Origin: Azospirillum sp. TSH100
GTDB taxonomy: Bacteria > Pseudomonadota > Alphaproteobacteria > Azospirillales > Azospirillaceae
Length of the DNA: 64,000 bases
Direction of reading: 5' to 3'
NCBI RefSeq assembly: GCF_004923295.1
Contig: NZ_CP039634.1
Location: 372,001 to 436,000 of the forward strand
Position 1 is the first letter of the stretch, and every line of letters starts with the position of its first letter. The notes beneath the pieces were generated by a model that was given only the letters and a program-made list of their open reading frames with translations, had not been told where the DNA came from and searched no databases. Positions 8,574 through 18,159 of the stretch are shown here, piece after piece. Position numbers and translations under genes: made by a program.

Positions 8574-11500
8574 TCAAGCCGGAGGCGTGGTGGTGGGTGG
8601 GGCCAGACGGCTCGCCGGTTCCTCGACCAGGGCCTTGAAATGACCATGGGCGCGGGCGGCGACGGCACGGATTCTGTGGTCCAGTTCGGGGAAGTCAACA
8701 GCGCCAGGCTCACGCTCGCCCTGAAAGTCGGCAGGAAAGGCGGCGCGGACCAGCCCGGCCAGCAGGCTGGGCGACACCTGGTTGGGGTCGAGCACCCCGG
8801 CGGTGGTCAGCCGCAGGAAGCCCTGCACCCGCCGCCAAAGCCGCAGCGTCGATTCCAGCTCTTCCGCCACGTCCCCAGTCAGCGCCCCCGTCCGGGCGGC
8901 GCATCCCAGCGCCTTGGCGGTGCCGATATGCAGGATGTCCGGCCTCTCATGGCCGAAGCGCAGTTGCAGGTACTGGGCGATGAACTCGATGTCGATCAGG
9001 CCGCCGCGGGCGTATTTGACGTCCCAGACATTGGTGGTCCCGAACTCCTTCTCGATCCGACGCCGCATGTCGGCGACGTCCCACAGCAGCCGGTCGGCAT
9101 CGCGCGGCGCGGTCAGCACCGACCGGATCGCCGCCGACACCCGCCCGGCCAGCTCGGGATCGCCGCCGATAACCCGGGCCCGGGTCAGGGCCATGTGCTC
9201 CCAGGTCCAGGCGTCGGTGGCCTGATACTTGACGAAGGCATCCAGCGAGGTGGCGAGCGGCCCGGCATTGCCCGACGGGCGCAGCCGCATGTCCACTTCG
9301 TAAAGCCGCCCGTCGCCCATCGGCGCGGTGATGGCGTTGGTCAGGCGCTGGGTCAGCTTGATGTAATACTCGTTGGGCGACAGCGGTTTGGCGCCATCCG
9401 AAAGGCGCGGCCTATCGCCCGGCGCCACGTCGTAGATGACGATCAGATCGATGTCCGACGTGATGGTCAGCTGCCGGCTGCCAAGCTTGCCCATCGCCAC
9501 CACCACCCAGGCGCCGCCGGGAATATGGCCATGGCGCTGGGCGAATTCCTCCTCCACCCGGCGGGCGAGGTCGGGGACGACGATGTCGGCCAGATCGGCC
9601 AGGAAGGCGCCGCAGCGGTCGCCGTCGGTGATGCCGCGCAGGATATGCACCCCGGCGCGGAAGCGCTGGTCGTTGGTCCAGCGCCGCGACAGGGTCAGCG
9701 CGTCCTCGAAATCGCGGGCCGCCGCCATCACGCGGGCATGGTCGTCGGCCAGCCCGTCATCCCGGCCCGGCAGCGGATCGAAGAAGTCCGGCGACAGCAC
9801 GGCGTCGAGCAGCGACGGGTTGCGCGACAGGGTGTGCGCCATCTGCGGCGCGATGCCCATGATCTCCGCCACCAGCTCCAGCAGCCAGGGATTGGCGACG
9901 AACAGCGAGAACAGCCCGACGCCGGCCGGCAGCTTGCCGAGGAAATCGTCGAAGTTCATCAGCGCCGAATCGGGCGCCGGCGTCTTGGCCAGCGCGCTCA
10001 GCAGGGCCGGCGTCAGTTCCGTGAGCAGTTCCCGCGCGCGGCCCGACCGGGTGGCGCGGTAGCGGCCGCGATGCCAGGCCGACACCACGCTGATGACGCG
10101 GGCCGGATCGGCGAAGCCCATGCCTGTCAGCGTCTCCACCGTTCCGGGATCGGGGTCGGTTCCGGTGAAGACCAGATTGCCGGGGCCGGAGAGCGACGGC
10201 GCCTCCTCGAACAGTTCGGCATAGCGGTCCTCGACCTGCCCCAGCGTCGCCAGCAGCTCCGCCCGGAAGGCGGCGGGGTCGTCATAGCCGAGGAAGGTCG
10301 CCAGATGCGCAACCCCGGCATCGTCGGCGGGAATACGGTGGGTCTGCTGGTCGTCGATCATCTGGATCCGATGTTCGACACGGCGCAGGAAATGATAGGC
10401 CCCGGCAAGCTCCTCCACCGTCTGCGGCGGCACCCGGCCGACGTCGCGCAGCGCCTCGTTCGCCATCAGGGTCGGGGCGATGCGCACGCGCGGGTCGCGC
10501 CCGCCGAAGATCAGCTGCTGGGTCTGGGCGAAGAACTCGATCTCCCGGATGCCGCCGCGGCCGACCTTGATGTCATGGCCGTTGACCGTCACCTCGCGGT
10601 GGCCCTTGTGGGCGTTGATCTGGCGCTTGATCGAATGGATGTCCTGGATGGCGGCGAAATCCAGGTTGCGGCGCCAGACGAAGGGCTCCAGGAAGCGCAG
10701 GAAGGAGGCCCCCGCTTCCGGATCGCCGGCGATGGGGCGGGCCTTGATCATGGCCGCGCGCTCCCAGTTCTGGCCGACGCTGCCGTAATAAATTTCGGCC
10801 GCGGAGACGGAAACCGCCAGCGGCGTGGCGCCCGGATCCGGCCTAAGCCGAAGGTCGGTACGGAAGACGTAGCCGTCCTTGGTCCGTTCATCCATAATGC
10901 GGACAAGATCGCGTGCGAGCCTGATGAAGGTTCGCGCGAGGTTGTCCGGCTGGGGCGTCTGCACAACAGCGTCGTCGTACAGGACGATCAGGTCGATGTC
11001 GCTGGAATAGTTGAGTTCGCGCCCGCCAAGCTTACCCATGCCCAAAACGATCAGGCCCGAACCGACCCACGGTCGCTGCGGATCCGGCAGCGTCAGCGTC
11101 CCCGCCTCTCCGGCGCGGCGCAGCAGGAAATTCGCGGCCAGCTGGACCCCCGTCTCCGCCAGCTCCGACAGGGCGCCGGTGACGCGGAACAGCGGCCACG
11201 CCCCGGCGATGTCGGCCAGCGCGATCAGCAGCGCCGCCCGCCGCTTCGCCACCCGCAGGCCGGCCATCAGCCGGTCCATCGACGTCTCCTCGCCGTGCTC
11301 GGCATGGAGCGAGGCGATCAGCGCGGCAAAGGTGGCATCGAAACCGTCCCGCACCGTCCGCGCGACGAAGGGCAGCTCCCGCGTCAGGCTGTGGCCGAGA
11401 TACGGGCTGTTGCCGCACACCGCCTCGATCAGCGCCCGGCCCGCTCCCGAATCGGCGAAGGCCTCCGCCCAGGCGCGGGCCTCCGGCTCGGCCGCGGCAG

Positions 11501-11603
11501 CCTGCTGGCGCCAGCGCTCCATCCCCAGCGCCGCCTGCGCGCTGTCGAAGGGCTTCGGCAAAGGGCCTGAGAACGCGATGGGGCCGGGGGCGGGGCTGGA
11601 CAT
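8574..11603 (-). CDS. glnE: Bifunctional glutamine synthetase adenylyltransferase/adenylyl-removing enzyme
   Basis: A 1009-residue protein with the two nucleotidyltransferase halves of GlnE. Each carries the metal-binding signature: SSDIDLIVLYDD in the N-terminal (de-adenylylating) half and TSDIDLIVIYDV in the C-terminal (adenylylating) half. VGRGGIREIEFFAQ and YARGGLIDIEFIAQYLQLRFG are the conserved follow-on blocks in each half. It covalently modifies glutamine synthetase in response to PII and glutamine, setting nitrogen assimilation. This matters in a diazotroph because it links to the nitrogen status that controls nif genes. The start at 11603 faces the AsmA-like gene across about 99 bases of divergent promoter DNA. 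Confidence 0.97.
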   Translation of the reverse strand: MSSPAPGPIAFSGPLPKPFDSAQAALGMERWRQQAAAAEPEARAWAEAFADSGAGRALIEAVCGNSPYLGHSLTRELPFVARTVRDGFDATFAALIASLHAEHGEETSMDRLMAGLRVAKRRAALLIALADIAGAWPLFRVTGALSELAETGVQLAANFLLRRAGEAGTLTLPDPQRPWVGSGLIVLGMGKLGGRELNYSSDIDLIVLYDDAVVQTPQPDNLARTFIRLARDLVRIMDERTKDGYVFRTDLRLRPDPGATPLAVSVSAAEIYYGSVGQNWERAAMIKARPIAGDPEAGASFLRFLEPFVWRRNLDFAAIQDIHSIKRQINAHKGHREVTVNGHDIKVGRGGIREIEFFAQTQQLIFGGRDPRVRIAPTLMANEALRDVGRVPPQTVEELAGAYHFLRRVEHRIQMIDDQQTHRIPADDAGVAHLATFLGYDDPAAFRAELLATLGQVEDRYAELFEEAPSLSGPGNLVFTGTDPDPGTVETLTGMGFADPARVISVVSAWHRGRYRATRSGRARELLTELTPALLSALAKTPAPDSALMNFDDFLGKLPAGVGLFSLFVANPWLLELVAEIMGIAPQMAHTLSRNPSLLDAVLSPDFFDPLPGRDDGLADDHARVMAAARDFEDALTLSRRWTNDQRFRAGVHILRGITDGDRCGAFLADLADIVVPDLARRVEEEFAQRHGHIPGGAWVVVAMGKLGSRQLTITSDIDLIVIYDVAPGDRPRLSDGAKPLSPNEYYIKLTQRLTNAITAPMGDGRLYEVDMRLRPSGNAGPLATSLDAFVKYQATDAWTWEHMALTRARVIGGDPELAGRVSAAIRSVLTAPRDADRLLWDVADMRRRIEKEFGTTNVWDVKYARGGLIDIEFIAQYLQLRFGHERPDILHIGTAKALGCAARTGALTGDVAEELESTLRLWRRVQGFLRLTTAGVLDPNQVSPSLLAGLVRAAFPADFQGEREPGAVDFPELDHRIRAVAARAHGHFKALVEEPASRLAPPTTTPPA

Positions 11604-11702
11604 GTCGGCGATCTTTCCTGCTCAAAACATGAGCAGAAAGCTGCACGTCTCAGGCGATAAGGTCAATCGAGCCGATTCGCGCGCATCCCACGATGGTGCC
11701 CG

Positions 11703-14700
11703 ATGATCCGGCGCACCGCGAGGATTCTCGGCCTGTCATTGACCGGGGTCGGCGCCGTGGCTCTGGCGGCCGGTGGGCTGTTCGCGTGGCGGCTGTCGCA
11801 GGGACCGGTCGCGCTCGATCCGCTGATCCCCTATGTCGAACGGGCGCTGAGCGACCGCGACGGGCGGTTCCACGTCGGCATCGGTGAACTGGTGCTGTCG
11901 CTGGAGGACGAGGACGGGCTTGAGGGAGCCGGCCGCCGTCTCGACCTGCGCGCCCGGCGGGTGCAGGCGCTGAACGCCGATGGGGCGGAACTGGCGGCGG
12001 TGCCCGAGATGGGCATCGGCTTCTCCATCCCGGCCCTGTTCCGCGGCACGCTGTCGCCGACGCGCCTCGATCTGGTCAGGCCCCGCCTGTCGATCCTGCG
12101 CCGGGCCGACGGCAGCCTCGCCTTCGACGTGCGGTCCGACACGCAGTCCGCCCGCAAGCCCGATGCCCAAACTCCCGATGGCGGCAGCCCCGACCTGATG
12201 GACGAGGCGCTGGACAGCCTGCGCCGCCCGCCCGACATCGACCGGCCGCTGGGCCTGCTGCGCCGGCTGTCGGTGACCGGCGCCGACTTGCGGGTCGAGA
12301 ACCGCATGCTCGATCTGGCCTGGCACGCCACCCGCGCCGACGTGGTGCTGACCCGCGACGCCCAGGGCGCCCAGGGCCGTGCCCGCGTGACGTTGGACCT
12401 GGGCAACGCCGGTGGAGCACCGCAGGCGCGCGCCGTGACCATCACCGCCGCCGGCCGCTACAACATCGCCGACACCACCAGCGACCTGTCCATGTCCGTC
12501 GACGGGCTGGAACCGGCGGCGCTGGCGGATTTCGGGCCGGCCCTGGCACCGCTGTCGGCGGTGAAGCTGCCGCTGTCCGGAACGGTCTCGGCGCGACTCG
12601 ACGATCGCCTGGAACCCCTGAGCGTCGACCTCAAGCTGCGCGGCGGTGCCGGCACCGTCGCCCTGCCCGCCCTGCGGCCGGAACCGGTCGCCGTGCAGAG
12701 CCTGGAACTGCATGGCGGACTGGATGTGCCGGGCCGGCGGCTGCGGGTCGACGGACTGTCGCTGACGGCGGCCGCCCCGGACGGCGGCGAGCCGCTGGCG
12801 CTGAGCGGCCAGGGCCAGCTGGCCGAGACCGACCGGGGCCGCGATCTCCAGGCCCGCCTGTCGCTGACCGCCGGCGGCCGCACCGCCGGATTGGAGCTTT
12901 CGGGGTGGCAAGGACCGGACAAGGCCGGCCAGGCGACCGCAAGGCTGTCCGGCTTCACCCCCGCCGCCATCGCCAATCTCGCCCCGTCGCTGAAGCCGCT
13001 GAAGACGGCGGAGCTGCCGCTGTCGGGAACGGTCGAGATGGCCTTCGACCCGCTGCTTCAGCCGACCGCCGGCAAGCTGGACATCGCCGCCGACCGCGGC
13101 CGGCTGCTGCGGCCCGATCTGTTCGAGGGGCCGGTGCCGGTGGAGTCGGCCCGGCTGCGCCTGCACGGCGACCGCGACCGCATCGAGTTGGACGGGTTCA
13201 GCGCCGTGCTGGGCGAAGCCGGCAGGCCGCAGCCGCGGCTGGAGGCCACCGCCAGCGCCCAGCGCCAGGGCGACCGCATGTTGGTGGAGACGCAGGCGAC
13301 CGCCCTCGGCGTTGCCCTGGACGAGCTGCGCCGCTATTGGCCGACCTTCGCCAGTCCGAACGCGCGCGAATGGGTGACCAAGAACCTGTCGCATGGAACG
13401 GTGACGCAGGCGCGGGCCGAGGCGGCGCTGTCCGTGCCGCTCGACACGCAAGGGAAGCCGGCGGGAGAGCCGGACCTGACCCGCTTCCTCGCCACCATCG
13501 CCGGCGAGGACGTCAACGTCCGCTATTTCCACAACCTGACGCCCGTCACCGGCGCGGCCCTGGAGGCGACCACAGACGGCAAGACCTTCACCGTCCTGAC
13601 CAGGGGCGGCCGGATCGCCGATGCCAAATCGGGCGACATCGAAATCGGCGACGGCAAGGTGGTGATCGGCGGGCTGGACATCGGCAAGGAGACGATGGAC
13701 ATCCGCCTGCCGGTCCAGGGGCCGGTGCGGTCCATCCTGACCCTGATCGACATGCCGCCGCTGGGCTATCCCACCAAGCTGGAGATGGACCCGAAACGCA
13801 CCCAGGGCACGGCCGAGGCGCAGCTGCATTTCGCCTTCCCGCTGCTGGCCGACCTGAAGGTGGAGCAGCTCGACCTCGACGTGACCGGCAAGCTGCACAA
13901 GGTCGGGGTGGAGAAGGTGGCGGCCGGGATGAACGCCACCGATGGTGAACTGTCGCTGGCGCTCGACCTGAAGGCGATGCAGATCAAGGGTGCCACCAAG
14001 CTGGACGGCATCCCGGTCACCATCGACTGGAACGAGTCCTTCGACAGCGCGGCCAAGGGACCTCGCACCCGCATCGCAGTGAAGGGCGACGCCACCGCCG
14101 ACGATCTGCGCGCCCACGGCATCGATCTGGAAGACCGGGTGCAGGGCCCCTTCGGCGCCGACATCCTGTTCACCGTGGACCGCAAGCACAAGCTGCTGCT
14201 GACCGCCGGCCTCAATCTGGAGAGGACCCGGCTGTCGATCGAGGAACTGGGCTGGGCCAAGCCGCCCGGCAAGCCCGGCACCGGCAAGCTGACGCTGGAG
14301 TTCGACAAGGACCGCCCGACCCGGATCAGCAACCTGACCGTCGACGCCGGCGGGCTGAAATCCGTCACCAACCTGGAACTCGCCGATGGCGGCAAGCGGG
14401 TGGCGCGGGTGCAGACCCCCAGCTTCAAGCTGGGCCAGACCGACCTGCGCGCCGACCTGACCGTGCTGCCGCCGGCCAAGCCCGGCGGACCAGCTGGAGG
14501 CCCATCATCCGGCGGCTATGCCGGCACCATCACCGGCACCAGCCTTGATGCCCGCGGCCTGACCGGCAAGACACCCTCGGGCGAGGGCGCGATGACGCCG
14601 CCGCCCAAGAAGGCGCCGACACCTGCCGACGACGGCCGCAAGACCCCGCTGGACATCGCCATCAAGTTCGACTCGGTGGTGTTCGGCGACGGCCGGCGGC

Positions 14701-15461
14701 TGCGGCAGGTCGCCGGAGCCATGAAGCGGGACGCCACCGCCTGGACCCTGCTGGACCTCACCGGACGCAGCGAAGGCGGCGGCGTTTCGCTGAAATGGCG
14801 GCCGGGGCCGCAGGGCGTCTACGATCTCGCCATCACTGCCGAGGATCTGGGATCGGCCTTGCAGGCGATGGACCTGAACGACCGCATGCGCGGCGGCCGG
14901 TTGACCCTGACCGGCCGGTCGGCCGCACCTCGCGCCGATGCCGCCATCGTCGGCAAGGCGGAAATCCGCGACTACACGCTGATCGACGTTCCGGCCCTGG
15001 CCCGCATCCTGAACGCCATCTCGCCGTCCGGCTTCGCCGAGCTGCTGGGCGGCGGCAAGGGCATCGCCTTCGGCCGCATGTCGGCGGATTTCCGCAAGGA
15101 AGGCCGGCTGCTGACCCTGAAGGATCTGCGCACCTCCGGTTCGGCGCTCGGCCTGACGCTGGAGGGCCAGATCGACCTGGAGACGGAAACCGCCAATCTC
15201 CAGGGCACTATCGTGCCGGTCTATGGCCTCAACCGTCTGATCGGCCAGATTCCGCTGCTGGGCGACGTTCTGAGCGGCGGCGAGGGCCAGGGCATCTTCT
15301 CCGCCACCTGGCATGTCCAGGGACCGCTGTCCGACCCCGACGTGTCGGTCAACCCGCTGGCGGTGCTGGCCCCCGGCTTCCTGCGCAACCTTTTCTTCCT
15401 CGGCGGCGAAGGCTCTCCGGCGCCGGACACAAAGCCGTCGCCGGAGTCGCACATGCGGTGA
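11703..15461 (+). CDS. YhdP/AsmA-like envelope protein (DUF3971 and AsmA-like C-terminal domains)
   Basis: A 1252-residue protein with one N-terminal membrane anchor (about residues 5-30) and a very long periplasmic region. Repeating blocks such as LKLPLSGTV-type strands (near residues 285 and 445) match the repetitive beta-bridge architecture of AsmA/TamB/YhdP proteins. The C-terminal part, with GQIDLETETANLQGTIVPVYGLN and IPLLGDVLSGGEGQGIF-like blocks, is the AsmA-like C-terminal domain. Such proteins are thought to form hydrophobic grooves that move phospholipids between inner and outer membranes. Low-complexity proline/glycine insertions lie near residues 920-980. Transcribed divergently from glnE; converges on tyrS with a 31-base gap. 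Confidence 0.88.
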   Translation: MIRRTARILGLSLTGVGAVALAAGGLFAWRLSQGPVALDPLIPYVERALSDRDGRFHVGIGELVLSLEDEDGLEGAGRRLDLRARRVQALNADGAELAAVPEMGIGFSIPALFRGTLSPTRLDLVRPRLSILRRADGSLAFDVRSDTQSARKPDAQTPDGGSPDLMDEALDSLRRPPDIDRPLGLLRRLSVTGADLRVENRMLDLAWHATRADVVLTRDAQGAQGRARVTLDLGNAGGAPQARAVTITAAGRYNIADTTSDLSMSVDGLEPAALADFGPALAPLSAVKLPLSGTVSARLDDRLEPLSVDLKLRGGAGTVALPALRPEPVAVQSLELHGGLDVPGRRLRVDGLSLTAAAPDGGEPLALSGQGQLAETDRGRDLQARLSLTAGGRTAGLELSGWQGPDKAGQATARLSGFTPAAIANLAPSLKPLKTAELPLSGTVEMAFDPLLQPTAGKLDIAADRGRLLRPDLFEGPVPVESARLRLHGDRDRIELDGFSAVLGEAGRPQPRLEATASAQRQGDRMLVETQATALGVALDELRRYWPTFASPNAREWVTKNLSHGTVTQARAEAALSVPLDTQGKPAGEPDLTRFLATIAGEDVNVRYFHNLTPVTGAALEATTDGKTFTVLTRGGRIADAKSGDIEIGDGKVVIGGLDIGKETMDIRLPVQGPVRSILTLIDMPPLGYPTKLEMDPKRTQGTAEAQLHFAFPLLADLKVEQLDLDVTGKLHKVGVEKVAAGMNATDGELSLALDLKAMQIKGATKLDGIPVTIDWNESFDSAAKGPRTRIAVKGDATADDLRAHGIDLEDRVQGPFGADILFTVDRKHKLLLTAGLNLERTRLSIEELGWAKPPGKPGTGKLTLEFDKDRPTRISNLTVDAGGLKSVTNLELADGGKRVARVQTPSFKLGQTDLRADLTVLPPAKPGGPAGGPSSGGYAGTITGTSLDARGLTGKTPSGEGAMTPPPKKAPTPADDGRKTPLDIAIKFDSVVFGDGRRLRQVAGAMKRDATAWTLLDLTGRSEGGGVSLKWRPGPQGVYDLAITAEDLGSALQAMDLNDRMRGGRLTLTGRSAAPRADAAIVGKAEIRDYTLIDVPALARILNAISPSGFAELLGGGKGIAFGRMSADFRKEGRLLTLKDLRTSGSALGLTLEGQIDLETETANLQGTIVPVYGLNRLIGQIPLLGDVLSGGEGQGIFSATWHVQGPLSDPDVSVNPLAVLAPGFLRNLFFLGGEGSPAPDTKPSPESHMR

Positions 15462-15492
15462 GGAGCCGCTGCGCCTCCCACCCGCCTCTGTC

Positions 15493-16761
15493 TTACGCCA
15501 CCTTCACCAGCGCATGACGCTTCTTGCCAGCGCTGAGCTTCACCACGCCATCGGCGTTCAGGTCCGCCACGGTCGCTTTCGCAGTTTCATCCGCGATCGG
15601 CCCGTCGTTGAGCTTGGCGCCGCCGCCCTTGATCAGGCGCCGCGCCTCACCCTTCGACGCGGCAAGACCGGCCGACACCAGCAGGTCGACCACCGGCAGG
15701 CCGGCCTCCAGATCAGCGCGGGCCACCTCGATGCTGGGCAGCCCCTCGGCCGCGGCCCCTTCCTCGAAGGCGCGGCGCGCGGTCTCGGCGGCCTCCAGCG
15801 CGGCGGCCTCGCCATGGGCGAGCTTGGTCACCTCGTTGGCCAGGATCTTCTTGGCCTCGTTGATCTCCGCACCTTGCAGGCTTTCCAGCCGGGCGACCTC
15901 GTCCAGCGGCAGCTCGGTGTAGAGGCGCAGGAAGCGGCCGACATCGGCATCCTCGGTGTTGCGCCAATACTGCCAGAAATCATAGCTGCTGAGCTTGTCG
16001 GCGGTCAGCCACACCGCGCCGGCCGCCGTCTTGCCCATCTTGGCGCCCGACGAGGTGGTCAGCAGCGGCGTGGTCAGGCCGAACAGCTCCGCCCCGTCGG
16101 TGCGGCGGCCGAGTTCGACGCCGTTGACGATGTTACCCCACTGGTCCGACCCGCCCATCTGCAAGGTGCAGCCGTAGCGCCGCTTCAGCTCCACGAAATC
16201 ATAGGCCTGGAGGATCATGTAATTGAATTCCAGGAAGGTCAGCGGCTGCTCGCGCTCCAGCCGCAGCTTGACCGATTCGAAGGTCATCATGCGGTTGATG
16301 GTGAAATGCCGGCCGATGTCGCGCAGCAGCGGGATGTATTTCAGCTCGTCCAGCCAGTCGGCGTTGTTCGCCATCACCGCGTCGGTCGGACCATCCCCGA
16401 AAGTCAGGTAACGGCCGAAGATGCGCTTGATGCCCGCCATGTTGTTGGCGATGACCTCGTCGGTCAGCAGCTGGCGAGCCTCGTCCTTGCCGGAGGGGTC
16501 GCCGATCTTGGTGGTGCCGCCACCCATCAGCACGATCGGCTTGTGGCCGGTCTTCTGCAGCCAGCGCAGCATCATGATCGGCAGCAGGCTGCCGACATGC
16601 AGGCTGTCGGCGGTGCAGTCGAAGCCGATATAGGCGACGATCGGCCCCTTCTGCGCACGCTCGTCCAGCGTGGCGAGATCGGTGCACTGGTGGATGAATC
16701 CGCGCTCCTGAAGGGTGCGCAGGAACTCCGAGGCGGGAGCCGAGGGGGTGGTCGTCGTCAT
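15493..16761 (-). CDS. tyrS: Tyrosyl-tRNA synthetase
   Basis: A 422-residue class I synthetase of the bacterial TyrRS type. [14 protein letters not shown] is the HIGH-like motif, [19 protein letters not shown] binds tyrosine/tRNA, and [12 protein letters not shown] is the KMSKS-like loop. The last 60 residues form an S4-type RNA-binding domain ([17 protein letters not shown]). The ATG at 16761 gives the usual length; an in-frame extension to 16905 is in the divergent promoter region and is rejected. Upstream lies the bacterioferritin operon in the opposite orientation, so the 390 bases between hold promoters for both. Confidence 0.96.
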   Translation of the reverse strand: MTTTTPSAPASEFLRTLQERGFIHQCTDLATLDERAQKGPIVAYIGFDCTADSLHVGSLLPIMMLRWLQKTGHKPIVLMGGGTTKIGDPSGKDEARQLLTDEVIANNMAGIKRIFGRYLTFGDGPTDAVMANNADWLDELKYIPLLRDIGRHFTINRMMTFESVKLRLEREQPLTFLEFNYMILQAYDFVELKRRYGCTLQMGGSDQWGNIVNGVELGRRTDGAELFGLTTPLLTTSSGAKMGKTAAGAVWLTADKLSSYDFWQYWRNTEDADVGRFLRLYTELPLDEVARLESLQGAEINEAKKILANEVTKLAHGEAAALEAAETARRAFEEGAAAEGLPSIEVARADLEAGLPVVDLLVSAGLAASKGEARRLIKGGGAKLNDGPIADETAKATVADLNADGVVKLSAGKKRHALVKVA

Positions 16762-17151
16762 GGCCGCAATCCGGCTGTCGTTGGAATGAAGGGCGGAAAA
16801 ATCCCGCGGTCTGTTAGCACGGAACGGCCCCTGCCTCAATCCGGCGCCCCCGATCGGCGTGATCGGAACCGGCAAACCGGTCGGCCTGTTGCCGCCTTCA
16901 AGCATCGCTGCACCGCCGCAAGTCTAAAACCGCAATCCAAGCCGGGGAATTCGCTGAAATCCTCCATTGCCGCAATTGACATTGATTCGCAAAGCAGGGA
17001 TGGGACCATGACTGTATTTTAGGCGACCCTCATCAGCCGCCAAATGATAGTGACTATCAACTACATCTTTGTTTCAATTGGAGATTTTTATTGTGCGAGT
17101 CCTTCAGCTGTGCCAAGGTGCGACAAATCGTCTATTTCGGAGTATCGCATC
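16762..17151. other. Divergent promoter region between tyrS and bacterioferritin genes
   Basis: About 390 bases without a credible gene. The half nearer tyrS is GC-rich. The half nearer bfr is clearly poorer in GC and contains a perfect -35-like TTGACA at 16976-16981 without a convincing -10 at the right distance, and a 15-bp Fur-like palindrome at 17045-17059. An in-frame ATG at 17044 would start inside the palindrome and is not believed. Confidence 0.6.
17045..17059. promoter_or_regulatory. Fur-like iron-response operator upstream of bacterioferritin genes
   Basis: TGATAGTGACTATCA is a perfect 7-1-7 inverted repeat. It matches the 7-1-7 Fur consensus TGATAATNATTATCA at 13 of the 14 non-central... 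more exactly at all positions except one symmetric pair (A to G, T to C). It also fits the looser TGA-N9-TCA iron-box of RirA. It sits 93 bases before the first bacterioferritin start, a suitable place for iron control. The binding protein is inferred, not seen. Confidence 0.6.
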
Positions 17152-17634
17152 ATGCAAGGCGATCAAGGGGTCCTTGACCGTTTGAACACGCTGCTCACCG
17201 GCGAGCTGAGCGCGGCCGACCAGTATCTGTCCCATGCGCGCTCCATGGAGGACATGGGCCTCAAGGCGCTGAGCGAACGCATCTCGCACGAGCGGATGGA
17301 AGAGCTGGAGCATGCCGACAAGCTGATCCGCCGCATCCTGTTCCTGGAAGGCACGCCCGACGTCGCCAGCCGCGACCCGCTGCACATCGGCAAGACCGTG
17401 CCGGAGATGCTGCGCAACGACCTGAACCTCGAATATGAGGTGGTGGCCGCCCTGAAGGAGGCAATAGCCTATTGCGAGCAGGTGAAGGATTACGACACCC
17501 GCCGCATCCTGCTGGAACTGCTGGTCGACACCGAGGAAGACCATGCCCACTGGCTGGAACAGCAGCTTGGCCTGATCGACATGCTCGGCCTGCAGAATTA
17601 CCTGCAGTCGGCCATGGGCGGCTTCCCGAGCTGA
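17152..17634 (+). CDS. bfr: Bacterioferritin subunit with ferroxidase site
   Basis: A 160-residue four-helix ferritin-like protein. All di-iron ligands are present: E18, E51 and H54 in the first half, E94, then E128 and H131 (one residue later than in E. coli Bfr because of a one-residue insertion in DTEEDH). At position 52, where heme-binding bacterioferritins have methionine, it has leucine, so this subunit should oxidise and store iron but not ligate heme. The ATG at 17152 gives the family length. The second bfr gene follows 14 bases after the stop and has the opposite set of residues, implying a heteromeric 24-mer shell. Probably iron-regulated through the palindrome at 17045. Confidence 0.93.
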   Translation: MQGDQGVLDRLNTLLTGELSAADQYLSHARSMEDMGLKALSERISHERMEELEHADKLIRRILFLEGTPDVASRDPLHIGKTVPEMLRNDLNLEYEVVAALKEAIAYCEQVKDYDTRRILLELLVDTEEDHAHWLEQQLGLIDMLGLQNYLQSAMGGFPS

Positions 17635-17648
17635 GCGGAGGACGGATC

Positions 17649-18128
17649 ATGAAGGGCAACAGCGACGTCATCGCCCAGCTGCAGATCGTCCTGAAGGACC
17701 AGCTGACGCAGATCAACCAGTATTTCCTGCACGCCCGCATGCTGAAGAACTGGGGTGTCAAGGCGCTCGGCAAGTGGGAATATCACGCCTCCATCGAGGT
17801 GATGAAGAGCGCGGACGAGATCATCGAACGCATCCTGTTCATCGAGGCGATCCCCAACCTCCAGGATCTCGGCAAGCTGCGCATCGGAGAGGATGTGCCG
17901 GAGATCCTGGCCAGCGACCTCGCCGCCGAGCAGGAGGCCCGCGACCGCATCGCCCATGCCATCGCCGTGTGCGAGGAGAAGGCCGATTACGTGTCGCGCG
18001 ACGAGCTGTCCGAACTGCTGGAAGAGTCGGAGGAGCGCATCGACTATCTGGAAACCCAGCTGAGCCTGATCGACGACATCGGCCTGCCCAACTACATCCA
18101 GTCGGCGATGGGTGAGGTCAAGGACTGA
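17649..18128 (+). CDS. bfr: Bacterioferritin subunit with heme ligand but degenerate ferroxidase site
   Basis: A 159-residue bacterioferritin. The heme-ligating M52 is present. The ferroxidase ligands are mostly lost: Q18 instead of Glu, V51 instead of Glu, S54 instead of His, and Arg in place of the C-terminal His (EESEER); the Glu at 94 remains. It should therefore bind heme at the subunit interface and contribute to electron release from the iron core rather than iron oxidation. A ribosome site GGAGGA precedes the ATG at 17649. Known heteromeric bacterioferritins in some proteobacteria divide labour in this way. It is co-transcribed with the preceding gene. Confidence 0.93.
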   Translation: MKGNSDVIAQLQIVLKDQLTQINQYFLHARMLKNWGVKALGKWEYHASIEVMKSADEIIERILFIEAIPNLQDLGKLRIGEDVPEILASDLAAEQEARDRIAHAIAVCEEKADYVSRDELSELLEESEERIDYLETQLSLIDDIGLPNYIQSAMGEVKD

Positions 18129-18135
18129 ATGGTTC

Positions 18136-18159
18136 GGGGGGCGAGTGCAGCTTGCCCCC
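18136..18159. terminator. Possible terminator hairpin between bfr and parA-like genes
   Basis: A GC-rich inverted repeat (GGGGGGCGAG pairing with CTTGCCCCC, one mismatch) fills the short gap between the two converging genes and abuts the stop of the parA-like gene at 18160. No T-run follows on either side, so this is only a weak candidate. Confidence 0.35.

Noticed and set aside
17044..17151. Upstream extension of the first bacterioferritin from an ATG at 17044
   Set aside because: The start lies inside the Fur-like palindrome, the extra residues are unrelated to ferritins and the ATG at 17152 gives the family length.
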